From Lachnospiraceae bacterium (GTDB lineage Bacteria; Bacillota; Clostridia; Lachnospirales; Lachnospiraceae), in NCBI GenBank assembly GCA_021205755.1, contig JAJPWX010000121.1:1-62851 (forward strand): DNA of 62,851 bases. The letters are read 5' to 3'. A program made the position numbers and the translations under genes. Under the pieces are notes generated by a model. It was not told the DNA's origin. It made no database searches and worked only from the letters and a program-made list of their open reading frames with translations. Numbering within the stretch: position 1 is the first letter of the stretch; the number at the start of each line of letters is the position of its first letter. Of the stretch, positions 43,677 to 53,706 are shown one piece after another.

Positions 43677-43748
43677 CTTCGGGGAAAGAGAATTCTGCTA
43701 AAATAAGCACGATAAAAGTTTTCAGGAAAGAAACGTCGGTGGTGGATC

Positions 43749-44390
43749 ATGACGGAAAAAAATGTGCAGGAGCTAAGCCGTGAGGAACTCCTGGGACTGC
43801 TTGCAGATCAGGAAACTGAGATACAGAATTTAAAAACAGAGCTTACGGCCGCGCAGGAGGAGAAGCGCAAACGGTACAAAAAGAAGTACTGGTCGACGCT
43901 GAGAAGTACGATTGCTACGCTGGTTGTCGTAGCGGCGGTGGCGGTGCTGGTGGCGGTATTGCTGCTTCCGGTGCTTCGAATTTACGGAACATCCATGACG
44001 GATACGTTGAACAACGGGGATATTGTGGTTTCTGTAAAAGGCACAGAGGTACAGACAGGCGACATCATCGCTTTCTACTATAACAATAAAATCCTGGTCA
44101 AACGTGTGATTGCCTCAGCGGGCGACTGGGTGGATATTGATGAGGACGGCACAGTCAGTGTCAATGGTGAAGTCCTCGACGAGCCATATGTGACAGAAAA
44201 GGCGCTCGGAGAGTGTGACATTGACCTTCCCTACCAGGTACCCGAAGGGCGGGTATTTGTGATGGGAGATCACCGGGAGGTTTCTCTGGATTCGCGCAGC
44301 TCCTCCGTAGGCTGCGTCGCAGAGGAAGAAATCGTCGGAAAACTGATTTTCCGTGTGTGGCCGCTTGGCGCATTCGGCTGGATCAGCTGA
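43749..44390 (+). CDS. Type I signal peptidase of the pilus operon
   Basis: 213 residues. A coiled-coil-like N-terminus (EELLGLLADQETEIQNLKTELTAAQEEKRKRYKKKYW) is followed by one membrane helix (about 56-76) and the S26 peptidase domain: IYGTSMTDTLNNGD with the catalytic Ser82 and KILVKRVIASAGDWVDI with the catalytic Lys118, then FVMGDHREVSLDSR. Dedicated signal peptidases often head pilus operons (for example SipA in streptococcal FCT loci), acting as processing enzyme or chaperone. Here Ser and Lys are both kept, so it should be active. It is 29 bases from the adhesin gene. Confidence 0.93.
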   Translation: MTEKNVQELSREELLGLLADQETEIQNLKTELTAAQEEKRKRYKKKYWSTLRSTIATLVVVAAVAVLVAVLLLPVLRIYGTSMTDTLNNGDIVVSVKGTEVQTGDIIAFYYNNKILVKRVIASAGDWVDIDEDGTVSVNGEVLDEPYVTEKALGECDIDLPYQVPEGRVFVMGDHREVSLDSRSSSVGCVAEEEIVGKLIFRVWPLGAFGWIS

Positions 44391-44419
44391 ATGTCAAACA
44401 TAAAGTAAGGGTGAAATAA

Positions 44420-47400
44420 ATGAAGAAAGGCAGGAGGACAAACAGAAAAGCTGGCGGACACTGGTCAAAGATGCTGGTGTTCCTGGCATGCGTGGTGGTA
44501 TTCTGTACGACCTACGCTTTGATTCTGCCTGCCATAACGATGGAAGTCGAGACATCGACCGAGACATCTGCAAGCGCAGACGCCGAAGCTTCCAATTCCG
44601 AAACGCTGGAAACGACCGCAGCGAGCACAGTCGAAGAGACTGTGACGGAGGGTGGTACGACAGGATCCGATATTACGACTGCATCCGGGTCGACGGCGGC
44701 CGAAGCGACGGCGAGTACGGATAGTGGGACAACTGCCTCTGATTCCGATACGACCGGGAATGCGGACGGCGGGACAACTACATTGGATGCAACGACTAAT
44801 ACAGATGGTGAGACAACTGCCTCAGGAACAACAGGCAGTACGGATAGTACGGTTGCCGGGCTGACCGTCTCTGGGACGGCGGAAAGCACAGTTGCCGGGA
44901 CATCCGGCTCCGGGACAACAGAAAACACAGCATCTGGGACGGATGAAGGGACAGGCTCGTCGGGAGAGAGCAGTGCTACAGATGGCTCTGCATCTGCGGC
45001 GGCATCCACGACAGAAGACTCCATCGGAGATGCTTCTGGAACAGTAGCAGAAAATGAAATGTCGGCATCCGAAGTCGATGACGAAAGCCTCAACGAAACC
45101 GAGTTTGAGAACGTTGAGACCGAAAGCGAAACAGAAACCGAGTCTGAAACTGAGAGTGAGACGGAATCCGAGACAGAGGCGGATGTACGCTCTTATACAT
45201 ATGAAGACGACAATATTTTGGTGGAAGTGAGCCTTCCCCTGGATAGCACTGTCCCGGAGGACGCCGTGCTGACTGTCACCGTGATTACTGAAGAAGATGA
45301 TAACTACAATTATGAGGATCTGACCGGGCAGGCAGAGTCTGCCGTGGAGGGAGAGATCGAAGAGGTTTATTTCTATGACATCAGCTTTTTCACCACAGAC
45401 GGGGAGGATGGAGAATATATTCCGGTCAGTGACGAGGCAACAGTCACACTGACCTACAAGGAGAAGACACTCGCGCAGGAAGACTTGAACGCTTCGGTGT
45501 CCGTGCTGCACTATGAAGAGGAAGATGCGGAACCAGTTGTATTGGAGGAAGTCGAGCTCACAGGCGATGGCGAGAGTGAGCCGGAGACACTGACCTTCCA
45601 GACGGAAGGATTCTCGGTTTTCGCAGTGGTGACGGTGGCAGAGGATACCAGTTCTGTAAGCAAGGTAACAATAACAGACGATGTGATAAATAATCTTGAT
45701 GGTAGCATCTATGTTATTGCTGATTATAGCGGTACCTATGCAATGATGGCGGCATCCTATGATACGGAAGGTCTGAGTAAAGCGGCCGTGTCAACTACAT
45801 CGTCGCAGTGGACATTTACAGTAACAACGGGGGGCTATTATATCTCTTCAGGTGGCAGTTACCTGACAATGGGTTCCGGCGGCGTTCTTTCCCTTACTGA
45901 CAGCTCGAGTGATGCTACCGTGTTTAGTGTTGATACATACACGTATAGTAGCACAACCTATTTGCAGCTTTCTGCTACAGTAGGAGGGACTATTTACTAT
46001 ATCAATCAGTCTGGCGGCACAGGTGGGACAAAATTTATAGGATACACGAATTCAGCGGCAAGTGGTCAGAACAGCAGGCTTTTGCTGTATACGGTAACCC
46101 AAGGAACGGCTTCTTCTGGTGATGTGACAGTGGCAGATTTGGATGGCAAAAGCTATGCGATTGTGAACCTGAATACTTCTGCCCGCACTTATGCGTTACT
46201 TTCAACTGCTGCATCTAGTGGAGGACTCTGCGGCGGTCAGGTTTCTGTGATTGACGATTCAGATAATTCAGGCACCATCTATGTGTCTGGCGAGGATATT
46301 ACGATATGGACGTTTGAGGCGACCAGTACATCGGGAGTGTATTATATCTATACTACCGATTCTAATGGAGATAAGTTATATTTAAATATTACAGGTACAA
46401 GTCAGAGCAGTGTGACTACAAGCACTACCCCGGTAGCAATTACCGTAACGGCGGGTACGGGTGATTACAAAGGGCAGGTCAGGCTGTCTACCTCCAGTGG
46501 GGCGCTGAACTGGTACGGAGGCAGTAATGCCAGTAATCTGGTTTTTGGCGGTTACAATGGGCTGGGAAAAAATGAATACCAGACGCTTTGCGAGGTGAAG
46601 GAAATCAGTGGGTCTTACCTGGTGTATGATCTGAATCTTGGCGGGGATGTTTCTCTAGACACAGCCAGTGGGAGTGGGTGGTACGCGTATAGTGATGCGA
46701 CCGGGACCTGGGCTGCGAGTGATACCCCTTCTATTACCTCGGTATTTCAGACAGTAGATGGAACGAGTACGGAAACGTTGTATAGTGTTTCCGGTAAGGG
46801 AGATAACGGCTACTGCACCTATGTATCGGGGCAAAGGCTTGATATTGCCAAACAACTGATTGAGGCTCAAAAATCTCCAGGCAAGGAGTTTCGCTTTGAC
46901 GGCTGGGAGGCTACAATTACGGATGATAGTGGAACGATTGTGACCTATACCTTTGCTGAAAATGCTGCGATTGAGGAGGTCGACGCAGACGGCAATATTT
47001 ATATTTATGATACAAGTGGAGAATTAAGAAAACTGCCTAGCGGCACTGTCCTTACAGGTATCTGGACAGAGATCTCGGATATTGTCATGTTTTTCGTGAA
47101 CTATTCCGGTACGGTTCTTGATGTGGAAGGAGACGTTACCGGAAGAAATTCGAATGAGTTCACCGGTATCATCGCGATTGGCCATGTATATTTCGGCTCC
47201 ACGCGGGTGGGTACAGATGGAACCTTTGCGACGGACTCAGATGAGGACATCCGGGCAGTGTTTGCGAACTCAGTGGATTTGACCAGTGAGTATGTACAGC
47301 TTGTGATTGATTACGCGACTATATATGACAGCTCTGCGTCGAATGGTTATTCCTTTTATAATGAAGCGGAGGGTATTAACCCCAGCGAACTGGAAGAATA

Positions 47401-49879
47401 TCTGCTGAACTTTATCCAGGCGAATAGTAATGTTAAGATTAAAATCAGTACATCAGATAATTCGAACAATCCTACGATCGACAATGCAAATGCGACGGCG
47501 GAAAACTATTCAGTGCGCTGGTATGTATTGAAGGAACAGAATGACGGCTGGCACGTCGATGGCGTCATGGTGGCAAAGACAGTTGAAATGACGCTCACGA
47601 AGAACTTCTACGGGATTACAGAGACAGAAGTCGACGCAATGCTTAAGAATGGTACGCTGGAGACAGAGACCGATACGAATGGAAAAGTTACTGTGACGGA
47701 TACATCGACTTACTGGATTCCTCTGAAATTAGGTGGACAGGATTATCTTAACATTTCCGCCAAAAGTGACAGCCAGTACGAATATAATGGGAAACAGGGC
47801 GATGAATTAAGCTATCAATGGGTACTGCATCTGGTTCAGGATGAGCTATACTCTCTGGAGGAGAAAAATTATACGCTCAGCGGATATGATGTGAGTACTA
47901 TCCTTTCACACACGTATTCGAATGGAAGCAATGAGACAGTGTCTTCAGCTACGGCTTATACAACGGAAAGCCTTACTGCATCTTCTGTCAAAGGCGGGAC
48001 TTCGGAGGAGTTGACTTTCTCCAATTTCTATACGGACTCCGGAACGGGCGCTCTGGCAGTCCAGAAGGTCAATGAGTCGGGGAGCAGCTTACCCGGTGCG
48101 GAGTTTACACTTTACAGTGATCGGGAGATGAAAAATCAGGTAACATCCGCTCAGCCAGCGAGCGGCACGGCAACCTCTGATTCATTCGGTGTGGCATATT
48201 TTTATAATTTGACTGAGGGTACCTACTATCTTGCGGAGACAGCAGCGCCGACCGGATACGTGGCAAGTACGACAACATGGAAGGTGGTTGTGTCAATATC
48301 TGGGAGTGATGTGACCGTGACCTTATACGAGTCCGATGAGAATGGTGTGTATTCGGATGAGGCAGGGTATACTGGAACAGCTTCTACTGCTGGTACGACT
48401 TACTATAGCTACAGTTCCGGCGGGTGCATTCAGTATCTGGGGGTTATAAATACTATCCAGCCAGATACCCTGGAGATTACGAAGACATTTTCTGGACTGA
48501 CCAACGCGCAGATGCAGGCCATCTATAACGCGAGTACATCAGATAACGATTATGAAACTACTTACAATGCAGTAACTGGAACCAGTGATAGTGGTCATTC
48601 TATTGGTCCATACTACATAGAACTTAAGGACGAAGATGATAATACCATTACTAAACTATATCTTCAGGATGCTACGAGTTCAACGACATATTCTTACACC
48701 TGGTTGCTGACGAAAGATGACTTATCGAATGAAGACTTGGATCAGATATGGACGGCCATTGAGCATTATTATAAATACGCAGACTACACAGACACGACAG
48801 TCGCCGCGCAGGTCAATGGAACGTCGCAGACAGTGTCGGTGAATCTGACTTCAGGGACAGCATCCGTTATTGCGGATCTGAGTTCGGTAACGTCTGGTGA
48901 GAGTAACAGTATTACTATCGAGAATACATATAAGAATACGTTTACACTGAGTCTTTCGAAGGTGGACAGTGTTACAGGAGAAGCACTTGAAGGTGCGGAT
49001 TTCAAAATATATGGTCCCTACTCGGAGTCAACGAACACAAAGGATTCCATTACTTATACATCGAACCAGACGGTGTATACGCTTTACTATATAGAAACGA
49101 TTACATCCGGAACGGATGGAATTGCGACAATCGATGGATTGACATTATCCAATGATGCGAATGTTTTTGCGTATGTACTGGATGAATCCGTGGCACCGGC
49201 AGGGTATGTGGCATCGACTGGTCCGATCGTCATCGAAGTTACCGTGGACGATGATAATTACTCCGCTGGAGTTTACAGTGTAACAATGCCAAACACGAAA
49301 GTGACGACCCTGACAGCAAATAAGGTCTGGTCTACTAACGCCTCATCCACGCCGGATACGCCGGTTACACTGGTTCTTTATCGGCAATCATCAGATGGAA
49401 CGGTGACCGAGACCGTTGGCTCCATTACACTGGACGGAACTACAGATGCTGATGGCGAATCAGCATCGTGGACGGCTCTATGGGAAGACCTGGCAGTCTA
49501 TGACGGGACGAAAACGGAAAATCCGGTCGGATCAGGTACCTACACTTATGGAACCTGGACGTACTATCTGCGTGAGGAAGCAACAAACGGTTACGAGACG
49601 ACCTATTCGCTGGATTATACCGATGCGAATACAACATATACCGTTGAGGGAACAGAAACGTTGACTGTGTCCAATGGAAACGGCGGAACAGAGACGCTCG
49701 AAGCCGTAAAGGCAACAATGGGTAACGGTACTTTGAGCACCGTAACGGTGATCAACAGTGCGGTATATGAACTGCCAAAGACTGGCGGAACAGGGGAATG
49801 GCCCTGTTATCTGGCTAGTCTGCTTCTGGCAGTCATGACCCTTATAATATATAAAAAACTTAATAACAAGACAGAATAG
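44420..49879 (+). CDS. LPXTG pilus tip adhesin, 1819 residues
   Basis: The largest gene in the window and probably the pilus-tip subunit. The N-terminus has a signal/membrane segment ending TTYALILPAITME, a motif I recall from Clostridia pilus adhesins. Residues 45-255 are a Ser/Thr/Glu-rich stalk. Residues about 257-420 include a ZU5-like beta domain. A long central part (about 425-1200) holds repeated beta-rich modules with no recognised fold. SpaA/Cna-B-type domains start near residues 1210, 1507 and 1629. The end is LPKTGGTGEW (from about 1784), a membrane helix and a Lys-rich tail, a canonical sortase signal. The ligand is unknown. Confidence 0.92.
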   Translation: MKKGRRTNRKAGGHWSKMLVFLACVVVFCTTYALILPAITMEVETSTETSASADAEASNSETLETTAASTVEETVTEGGTTGSDITTASGSTAAEATASTDSGTTASDSDTTGNADGGTTTLDATTNTDGETTASGTTGSTDSTVAGLTVSGTAESTVAGTSGSGTTENTASGTDEGTGSSGESSATDGSASAAASTTEDSIGDASGTVAENEMSASEVDDESLNETEFENVETESETETESETESETESETEADVRSYTYEDDNILVEVSLPLDSTVPEDAVLTVTVITEEDDNYNYEDLTGQAESAVEGEIEEVYFYDISFFTTDGEDGEYIPVSDEATVTLTYKEKTLAQEDLNASVSVLHYEEEDAEPVVLEEVELTGDGESEPETLTFQTEGFSVFAVVTVAEDTSSVSKVTITDDVINNLDGSIYVIADYSGTYAMMAASYDTEGLSKAAVSTTSSQWTFTVTTGGYYISSGGSYLTMGSGGVLSLTDSSSDATVFSVDTYTYSSTTYLQLSATVGGTIYYINQSGGTGGTKFIGYTNSAASGQNSRLLLYTVTQGTASSGDVTVADLDGKSYAIVNLNTSARTYALLSTAASSGGLCGGQVSVIDDSDNSGTIYVSGEDITIWTFEATSTSGVYYIYTTDSNGDKLYLNITGTSQSSVTTSTTPVAITVTAGTGDYKGQVRLSTSSGALNWYGGSNASNLVFGGYNGLGKNEYQTLCEVKEISGSYLVYDLNLGGDVSLDTASGSGWYAYSDATGTWAASDTPSITSVFQTVDGTSTETLYSVSGKGDNGYCTYVSGQRLDIAKQLIEAQKSPGKEFRFDGWEATITDDSGTIVTYTFAENAAIEEVDADGNIYIYDTSGELRKLPSGTVLTGIWTEISDIVMFFVNYSGTVLDVEGDVTGRNSNEFTGIIAIGHVYFGSTRVGTDGTFATDSDEDIRAVFANSVDLTSEYVQLVIDYATIYDSSASNGYSFYNEAEGINPSELEEYLLNFIQANSNVKIKISTSDNSNNPTIDNANATAENYSVRWYVLKEQNDGWHVDGVMVAKTVEMTLTKNFYGITETEVDAMLKNGTLETETDTNGKVTVTDTSTYWIPLKLGGQDYLNISAKSDSQYEYNGKQGDELSYQWVLHLVQDELYSLEEKNYTLSGYDVSTILSHTYSNGSNETVSSATAYTTESLTASSVKGGTSEELTFSNFYTDSGTGALAVQKVNESGSSLPGAEFTLYSDREMKNQVTSAQPASGTATSDSFGVAYFYNLTEGTYYLAETAAPTGYVASTTTWKVVVSISGSDVTVTLYESDENGVYSDEAGYTGTASTAGTTYYSYSSGGCIQYLGVINTIQPDTLEITKTFSGLTNAQMQAIYNASTSDNDYETTYNAVTGTSDSGHSIGPYYIELKDEDDNTITKLYLQDATSSTTYSYTWLLTKDDLSNEDLDQIWTAIEHYYKYADYTDTTVAAQVNGTSQTVSVNLTSGTASVIADLSSVTSGESNSITIENTYKNTFTLSLSKVDSVTGEALEGADFKIYGPYSESTNTKDSITYTSNQTVYTLYYIETITSGTDGIATIDGLTLSNDANVFAYVLDESVAPAGYVASTGPIVIEVTVDDDNYSAGVYSVTMPNTKVTTLTANKVWSTNASSTPDTPVTLVLYRQSSDGTVTETVGSITLDGTTDADGESASWTALWEDLAVYDGTKTENPVGSGTYTYGTWTYYLREEATNGYETTYSLDYTDANTTYTVEGTETLTVSNGNGGTETLEAVKATMGNGTLSTVTVINSAVYELPKTGGTGEWPCYLASLLLAVMTLIIYKKLNNKTE

Positions 49880-49903
49880 GGAGACGAAAGGAGAAACAAA
49901 AAA

Positions 49904-51484
49904 ATGAAACGGTTGAAAAAACTTTTAGCAGTACTGGTGACGATGATTACGGTGATCGCCATGGCGATACCAGTATCTGTAAGTGCAGCTGGAGATTATA
50001 CGGTGACTATTATACCAAATGACAGTGCTACCCATACATTCACTGCTTATCAGATTTTCAGCGGTACCATATCATCCGATGGAGTGACATTGACGGATAT
50101 TGAATGGGGAAGAGGAGTAAATGGGGCTGCCCTTTTGTCTGCGATAATTGATGCAAATGCAGACTCTACTTCGGGAAATGTCCTTTATAATACGATTACT
50201 GATCCAACCACATTTACATCCGCAGCGGATGTGGCTGATTGGCTTTCAGACAATGCGAATACTGAGGGATTTGCAGAGGCATTTGCAACGCTGGCATTAA
50301 GTTGTTTAGGAACAGCCGCGGGAACAGTAACTGCAGCAGACGGTGATGGATATTACAGAATCACTGGTTTGGATGCTGGCTATTACTTGATTACAGATGA
50401 AGTAACAGGCGGCAATGGAAAGGCATCTGATACGCTTCTTTCGGTCTTGAGTAATGTGACGATCACAGCGAAGTCGGAGCTTCCTTCTGTGATGAAAACA
50501 GCGAATACAGATACAGCCAGGATCGGGGATACAATTACATATACCATTACGGGTACACTAACAGGGGCGAATCTGACGAAAACTCCGTATTCCTATACTC
50601 TGATCGATACAATGGAAAGCTGCCTGGATCTGGTTTATACTTATCCGTCTGGAAATACATCAGATGTGAATGGCGGAGTGACAGTAACGGTAAACGATGG
50701 AAACAACACGTATGATGTAACACAGTATTTCACCATTACTTATGTGACAGATGGCAGTGGAAACCATGTCCTGACGCTCACTTGTGATAATGTAACTTCT
50801 ATGGGTAGCGTTTCAGTATCAAATGACACTGTATTTACGATTACGTATTCTGCAACGGTAAACAGCAATCTTGGTGACGGAAGCATTGAAAACACGGTGC
50901 AGCTGATAACAGAAGAGTATCAAACTCCAGAAATTAAAGAAACCGTTTATGCAATTGACCTAAACATTACAAAGACAGATGGGTCCACAGGCGATGTAAT
51001 CACAACAGGCGCAACGTTTGTGCTGAAGAATTCTAGTGGAGAATATCTGCAAGTCGATACAAACAATAAAGTTTACAAATGGGTAACAGAAAAGGACGAT
51101 GCTTCTGAATTGACAACCGATAGCCTTGGAAAGCTCAACGTTTATGGTCTCTCTGCGGGTACCTACTATCTGGAAGAGATCGTGGCACCGGAAGGCTATA
51201 ATCTGTTGGTAAGTGACCTGACAATCGTGATCACTGCGGCTACGGATGCTTCCACGGGTGAACTGACATCCCTGAAATATACAGTTGATGGCGGAGCATC
51301 TCAGAATGGAACGATTAGCACAACCGGTAATTCTGTTGCTATAACTGTTGAGAACAACCAGGGCGCAACCCTTCCGAGCACCGGTGGCATCGGCACCACG
51401 CTTCTTTACGTGTGCGGCAGCATCCTTGCACTGGTGATTGTGGTTCTGCTGATTACGAAGATTCGTATGAAAGCGGAAGACTAA
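49904..51484 (+). CDS. Major (backbone) pilin, isopeptide type
   Basis: 526 residues. Signal peptide 1-28 (cut near SVSAAG), an N-terminal domain, a fimbrial isopeptide-formation D2-type domain beginning TITAKSELPSVMKTANTDTARIGDTITYTITG (a probable pilin-motif Lys), and a Cna-B/SpaA domain with the E-box YYLEEIVAPEGYNLL. The sorting signal is LPSTGG near residue 489, followed by a membrane helix and RMKAED. Sortase C would link subunits through LPSTG and the pilin lysine. AAAGGAGAAA precedes the ATG. It lies 24 bases after the adhesin and before the sortase, the usual order. Confidence 0.94.
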   Translation: MKRLKKLLAVLVTMITVIAMAIPVSVSAAGDYTVTIIPNDSATHTFTAYQIFSGTISSDGVTLTDIEWGRGVNGAALLSAIIDANADSTSGNVLYNTITDPTTFTSAADVADWLSDNANTEGFAEAFATLALSCLGTAAGTVTAADGDGYYRITGLDAGYYLITDEVTGGNGKASDTLLSVLSNVTITAKSELPSVMKTANTDTARIGDTITYTITGTLTGANLTKTPYSYTLIDTMESCLDLVYTYPSGNTSDVNGGVTVTVNDGNNTYDVTQYFTITYVTDGSGNHVLTLTCDNVTSMGSVSVSNDTVFTITYSATVNSNLGDGSIENTVQLITEEYQTPEIKETVYAIDLNITKTDGSTGDVITTGATFVLKNSSGEYLQVDTNNKVYKWVTEKDDASELTTDSLGKLNVYGLSAGTYYLEEIVAPEGYNLLVSDLTIVITAATDASTGELTSLKYTVDGGASQNGTISTTGNSVAITVENNQGATLPSTGGIGTTLLYVCGSILALVIVVLLITKIRMKAED

Positions 51485-51572
51485 TGAATAACGAACAGGC
51501 TTTTCCTGTGTAATTGCGAAGATTTAGACAGATATGACGAAACGACAGAAAAAGCCGCACGGAGAGGCTGGT

Positions 51573-53648
51573 ATGAAGAAAAAAAAGAGCGGACATATTT
51601 CGACGATTGTATTGATAGTGGGTCTGCTTGTCAGCCTTTCCATGCTGCTTTACCCCACGGTTAGCAACTGGTGGAATTCGCGTCATCAGTCTCAGGGTAT
51701 CGCTTCCTATGTGGAAGCGTCGGATGAGATGGATGCGGCGACCTATCAGGAGATCTGGGACAGTGCGGTGGCCTACAATGAGGAGCTGGCGCAGGACGGC
51801 GTTCGCTGGTTCATGAGTGAAGAGCAGGAAGAGGAATATCTGCAGCAGCTCGATGTGACCGGAACCGGGATTATGGCTTATATTGAAATCCCGGCGATTG
51901 ATGTGACGCTGCCGATCTACCACGGGACAGAGGAGTCTGTGCTGCAGGTCGGCGCGGGACATATCGCCGGGAGCTCTCTCCCTGTCGGCGGGGAGAGTAC
52001 GCACTGCATTATTTCCGGGCACCGGGGGCTGATGAGCGCGGTACTGTTTACAGACCTGGATGAACTCGTAGAGGGCGATATTTTTATCATTTACACGCTG
52101 AATGAGACGCTGACGTACGAGGTGGATCAGATTCGCATCGTGGAGCCGGATGAGCTGGAAGATCTGGAAATCATAGAGGGTGAGGATCTGTGTACGCTGG
52201 TGACCTGTACGCCTTACGGGATCAACAGCCATCGGCTTCTGGTTCGCGGCCATCGCACTGAGAACCGTACCGAGACGCTGGTCACCATGGACGCTACCCA
52301 GATCGATACGACGCTTGTGGCAGGAGTCATCGCCGCGGGGATGCTGTTCTTGCTGATGATTGGCCTGTTAATTGTGACCGTCGCAAAAAGCAGCAGAAAG
52401 TCCCGGGAGCGGAAAGCTGGAGATTTGAAGGCGGCGGAGCAGGCTGAAACTCATGCGCGGGCTCCGGATGAAATGAAGTCGGAAGACGACGGGAAAACTC
52501 TGGAAAAAGAGGAATCAGACGGTGTGGGCAAAGCTCCACGCGAAGAGAAATCGGCAGACACCGAAAATTTGCCGGATGAAGAGAAGCAGAGTGTGCGGCA
52601 GCCGCGGAGACGAAGAAAGGAGGCAGGCCAGATGGAGAAAAAACAAAATATTCTTCGGAGAGGCAGCCGTTCTTCGGCATTCCTTCTGGCGGTGATACTG
52701 ACGGCGGCGCTTCTTTTGACGGCGACGGTTCTGGTTTGCTTCTTTGATTTGTCGGTACATGCAAAAGAGCTTCCGGATCTGGACGCGACAGGCTCCATTA
52801 CGATTGAACTGTGCGACTCTACGACCGGGGATGCGATTGTGGGAGCGACGATGGAATTGTATCTGGTGGCGGCCGCAGAGACGGAAAACGCGGATTACTG
52901 GTGGAGCTACACTGGGGAATTTACTGGGTGCGCTTACTCACTGGGAGACCTTACATCCAAAACGCTGCCGACGGCGCTGGCAGACTATGTGTCAGCGAAT
53001 GACATCAGCCCGCTAGACACGGCAAAGTCCGATGAGGACGGAAACATTGTCTTTGCAGATCTTTCGGTAGGGCTGTATCTGATCGTGCAGACGGAAACGG
53101 CAGACGGATATGAGCTGCTGGCTCCATTTCTTGTGACGGTTCCCCTGGAAAACGAAGAAGACGGGAGCTGGATTTACGATGTAGAAGCGCTGCCGAAGCC
53201 GGGCACGGCGAGTACGGAGACGGAAACATCTGCCCCGGTTGATACGGAAACCGAAGAGCCGCAGACAGGCGAAACGGAGCAGAGTGAGCCGCCTGCCGAA
53301 ACCGAGACGGAAAGCGAAGCGCAGAGCGAGCCGCTCACCGAAAAAGAGACGGAGCATGAAGCGCAGAGCGAATCTCCCGGTGAAACGGATGCAGAGCGTG
53401 AAGCGCAGAGCGAGACACCCGATGAAGCCGTCACGGAAAGTAACACAGAGAGCGAAACATCCGGCGGAACCGGCACGGGAACGGAAGAACAGAGCGGAAA
53501 AACGTCTGAGAGCGATACTTCCTCGACCACAGACGCCGTGCAGACAGGCGATGAAACGCCGCTTGGCAGATGGGTGGCTGTGTTTCTGATTTCAGCGGCA
53601 GTTTTGCTGGTGATGGACGGACGGAACCATCAGAGAAAACAGATATAA
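51573..53648 (+). CDS. Class C sortase fused in frame to a minor pilin
   Basis: 691 residues from ATG 51573 (GGAGAGG upstream; open frame from 51534). Residues 1-280 are a class C sortase: N-terminal helix, catalytic His150 in IISGHRG, Cys212 in TLVTCTPYG and Arg221, then a C-terminal membrane helix. A charged linker of about 70 residues leads without a stop into a second signal/membrane segment after Met354, a SpaA-like pilin domain (ITIELCDSTTGDAIVGATMELYLV) and a Glu-rich stalk. The end has VQTGDETP, a membrane helix and a basic tail. The pilin part has its own ribosome site. Either a fusion or two products from one frame. Confidence 0.88.
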   Translation: MKKKKSGHISTIVLIVGLLVSLSMLLYPTVSNWWNSRHQSQGIASYVEASDEMDAATYQEIWDSAVAYNEELAQDGVRWFMSEEQEEEYLQQLDVTGTGIMAYIEIPAIDVTLPIYHGTEESVLQVGAGHIAGSSLPVGGESTHCIISGHRGLMSAVLFTDLDELVEGDIFIIYTLNETLTYEVDQIRIVEPDELEDLEIIEGEDLCTLVTCTPYGINSHRLLVRGHRTENRTETLVTMDATQIDTTLVAGVIAAGMLFLLMIGLLIVTVAKSSRKSRERKAGDLKAAEQAETHARAPDEMKSEDDGKTLEKEESDGVGKAPREEKSADTENLPDEEKQSVRQPRRRRKEAGQMEKKQNILRRGSRSSAFLLAVILTAALLLTATVLVCFFDLSVHAKELPDLDATGSITIELCDSTTGDAIVGATMELYLVAAAETENADYWWSYTGEFTGCAYSLGDLTSKTLPTALADYVSANDISPLDTAKSDEDGNIVFADLSVGLYLIVQTETADGYELLAPFLVTVPLENEEDGSWIYDVEALPKPGTASTETETSAPVDTETEEPQTGETEQSEPPAETETESEAQSEPLTEKETEHEAQSESPGETDAEREAQSETPDEAVTESNTESETSGGTGTGTEEQSGKTSESDTSSTTDAVQTGDETPLGRWVAVFLISAAVLLVMDGRNHQRKQI
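52632..53648 (+). CDS. Minor pilin translated from an internal start (candidate)
   Basis: 338 residues beginning MEKKQNILRRG at ATG 52632, with AAAGGAGG (52615-52622) nine bases upstream. The first 45 residues form a complete signal peptide (SAFLLAVILTAALLLTATVLVCFFDLSVHA). One Cna-B/SpaA-like domain, a Glu/Ser/Thr-rich wall-spanning stalk of about 120 residues and the TGDETP anchor follow. Its shape is that of a base pilin that fixes pili to the wall (inference). See the fused entry for the whole frame. Confidence 0.65.
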   Translation: MEKKQNILRRGSRSSAFLLAVILTAALLLTATVLVCFFDLSVHAKELPDLDATGSITIELCDSTTGDAIVGATMELYLVAAAETENADYWWSYTGEFTGCAYSLGDLTSKTLPTALADYVSANDISPLDTAKSDEDGNIVFADLSVGLYLIVQTETADGYELLAPFLVTVPLENEEDGSWIYDVEALPKPGTASTETETSAPVDTETEEPQTGETEQSEPPAETETESEAQSEPLTEKETEHEAQSESPGETDAEREAQSETPDEAVTESNTESETSGGTGTGTEEQSGKTSESDTSSTTDAVQTGDETPLGRWVAVFLISAAVLLVMDGRNHQRKQI

Positions 53649-53670
53649 TTGTATATAAGGCGACAAGAAA

Positions 53671-53706
53671 CAGGCTCCCGGTACACCTCTGTGTATCAGG
53701 AGCCTG
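53671..53706 (+). terminator. Terminator of the pilus operon
   Basis: CAGGCTCC (53671-53678) and GGAGCCTG (53699-53706) with an inner TACA/TGTA pair make a long stem; a short T-containing stretch follows. Confidence 0.8.

Larger units (their letters stand above)
43115..43748. other. 634-base control region between the Rpn gene and the pilus operon
   Basis: Holds the divergent Rpn promoter, three GAACCGGTT palindromes, a possible 30-residue ORF (43448-43540) and the LytTR-type repeats with the pilus promoter, each listed separately. It is the longest gene-free stretch of the window and looks like a multi-input regulatory region. Confidence 0.6.
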
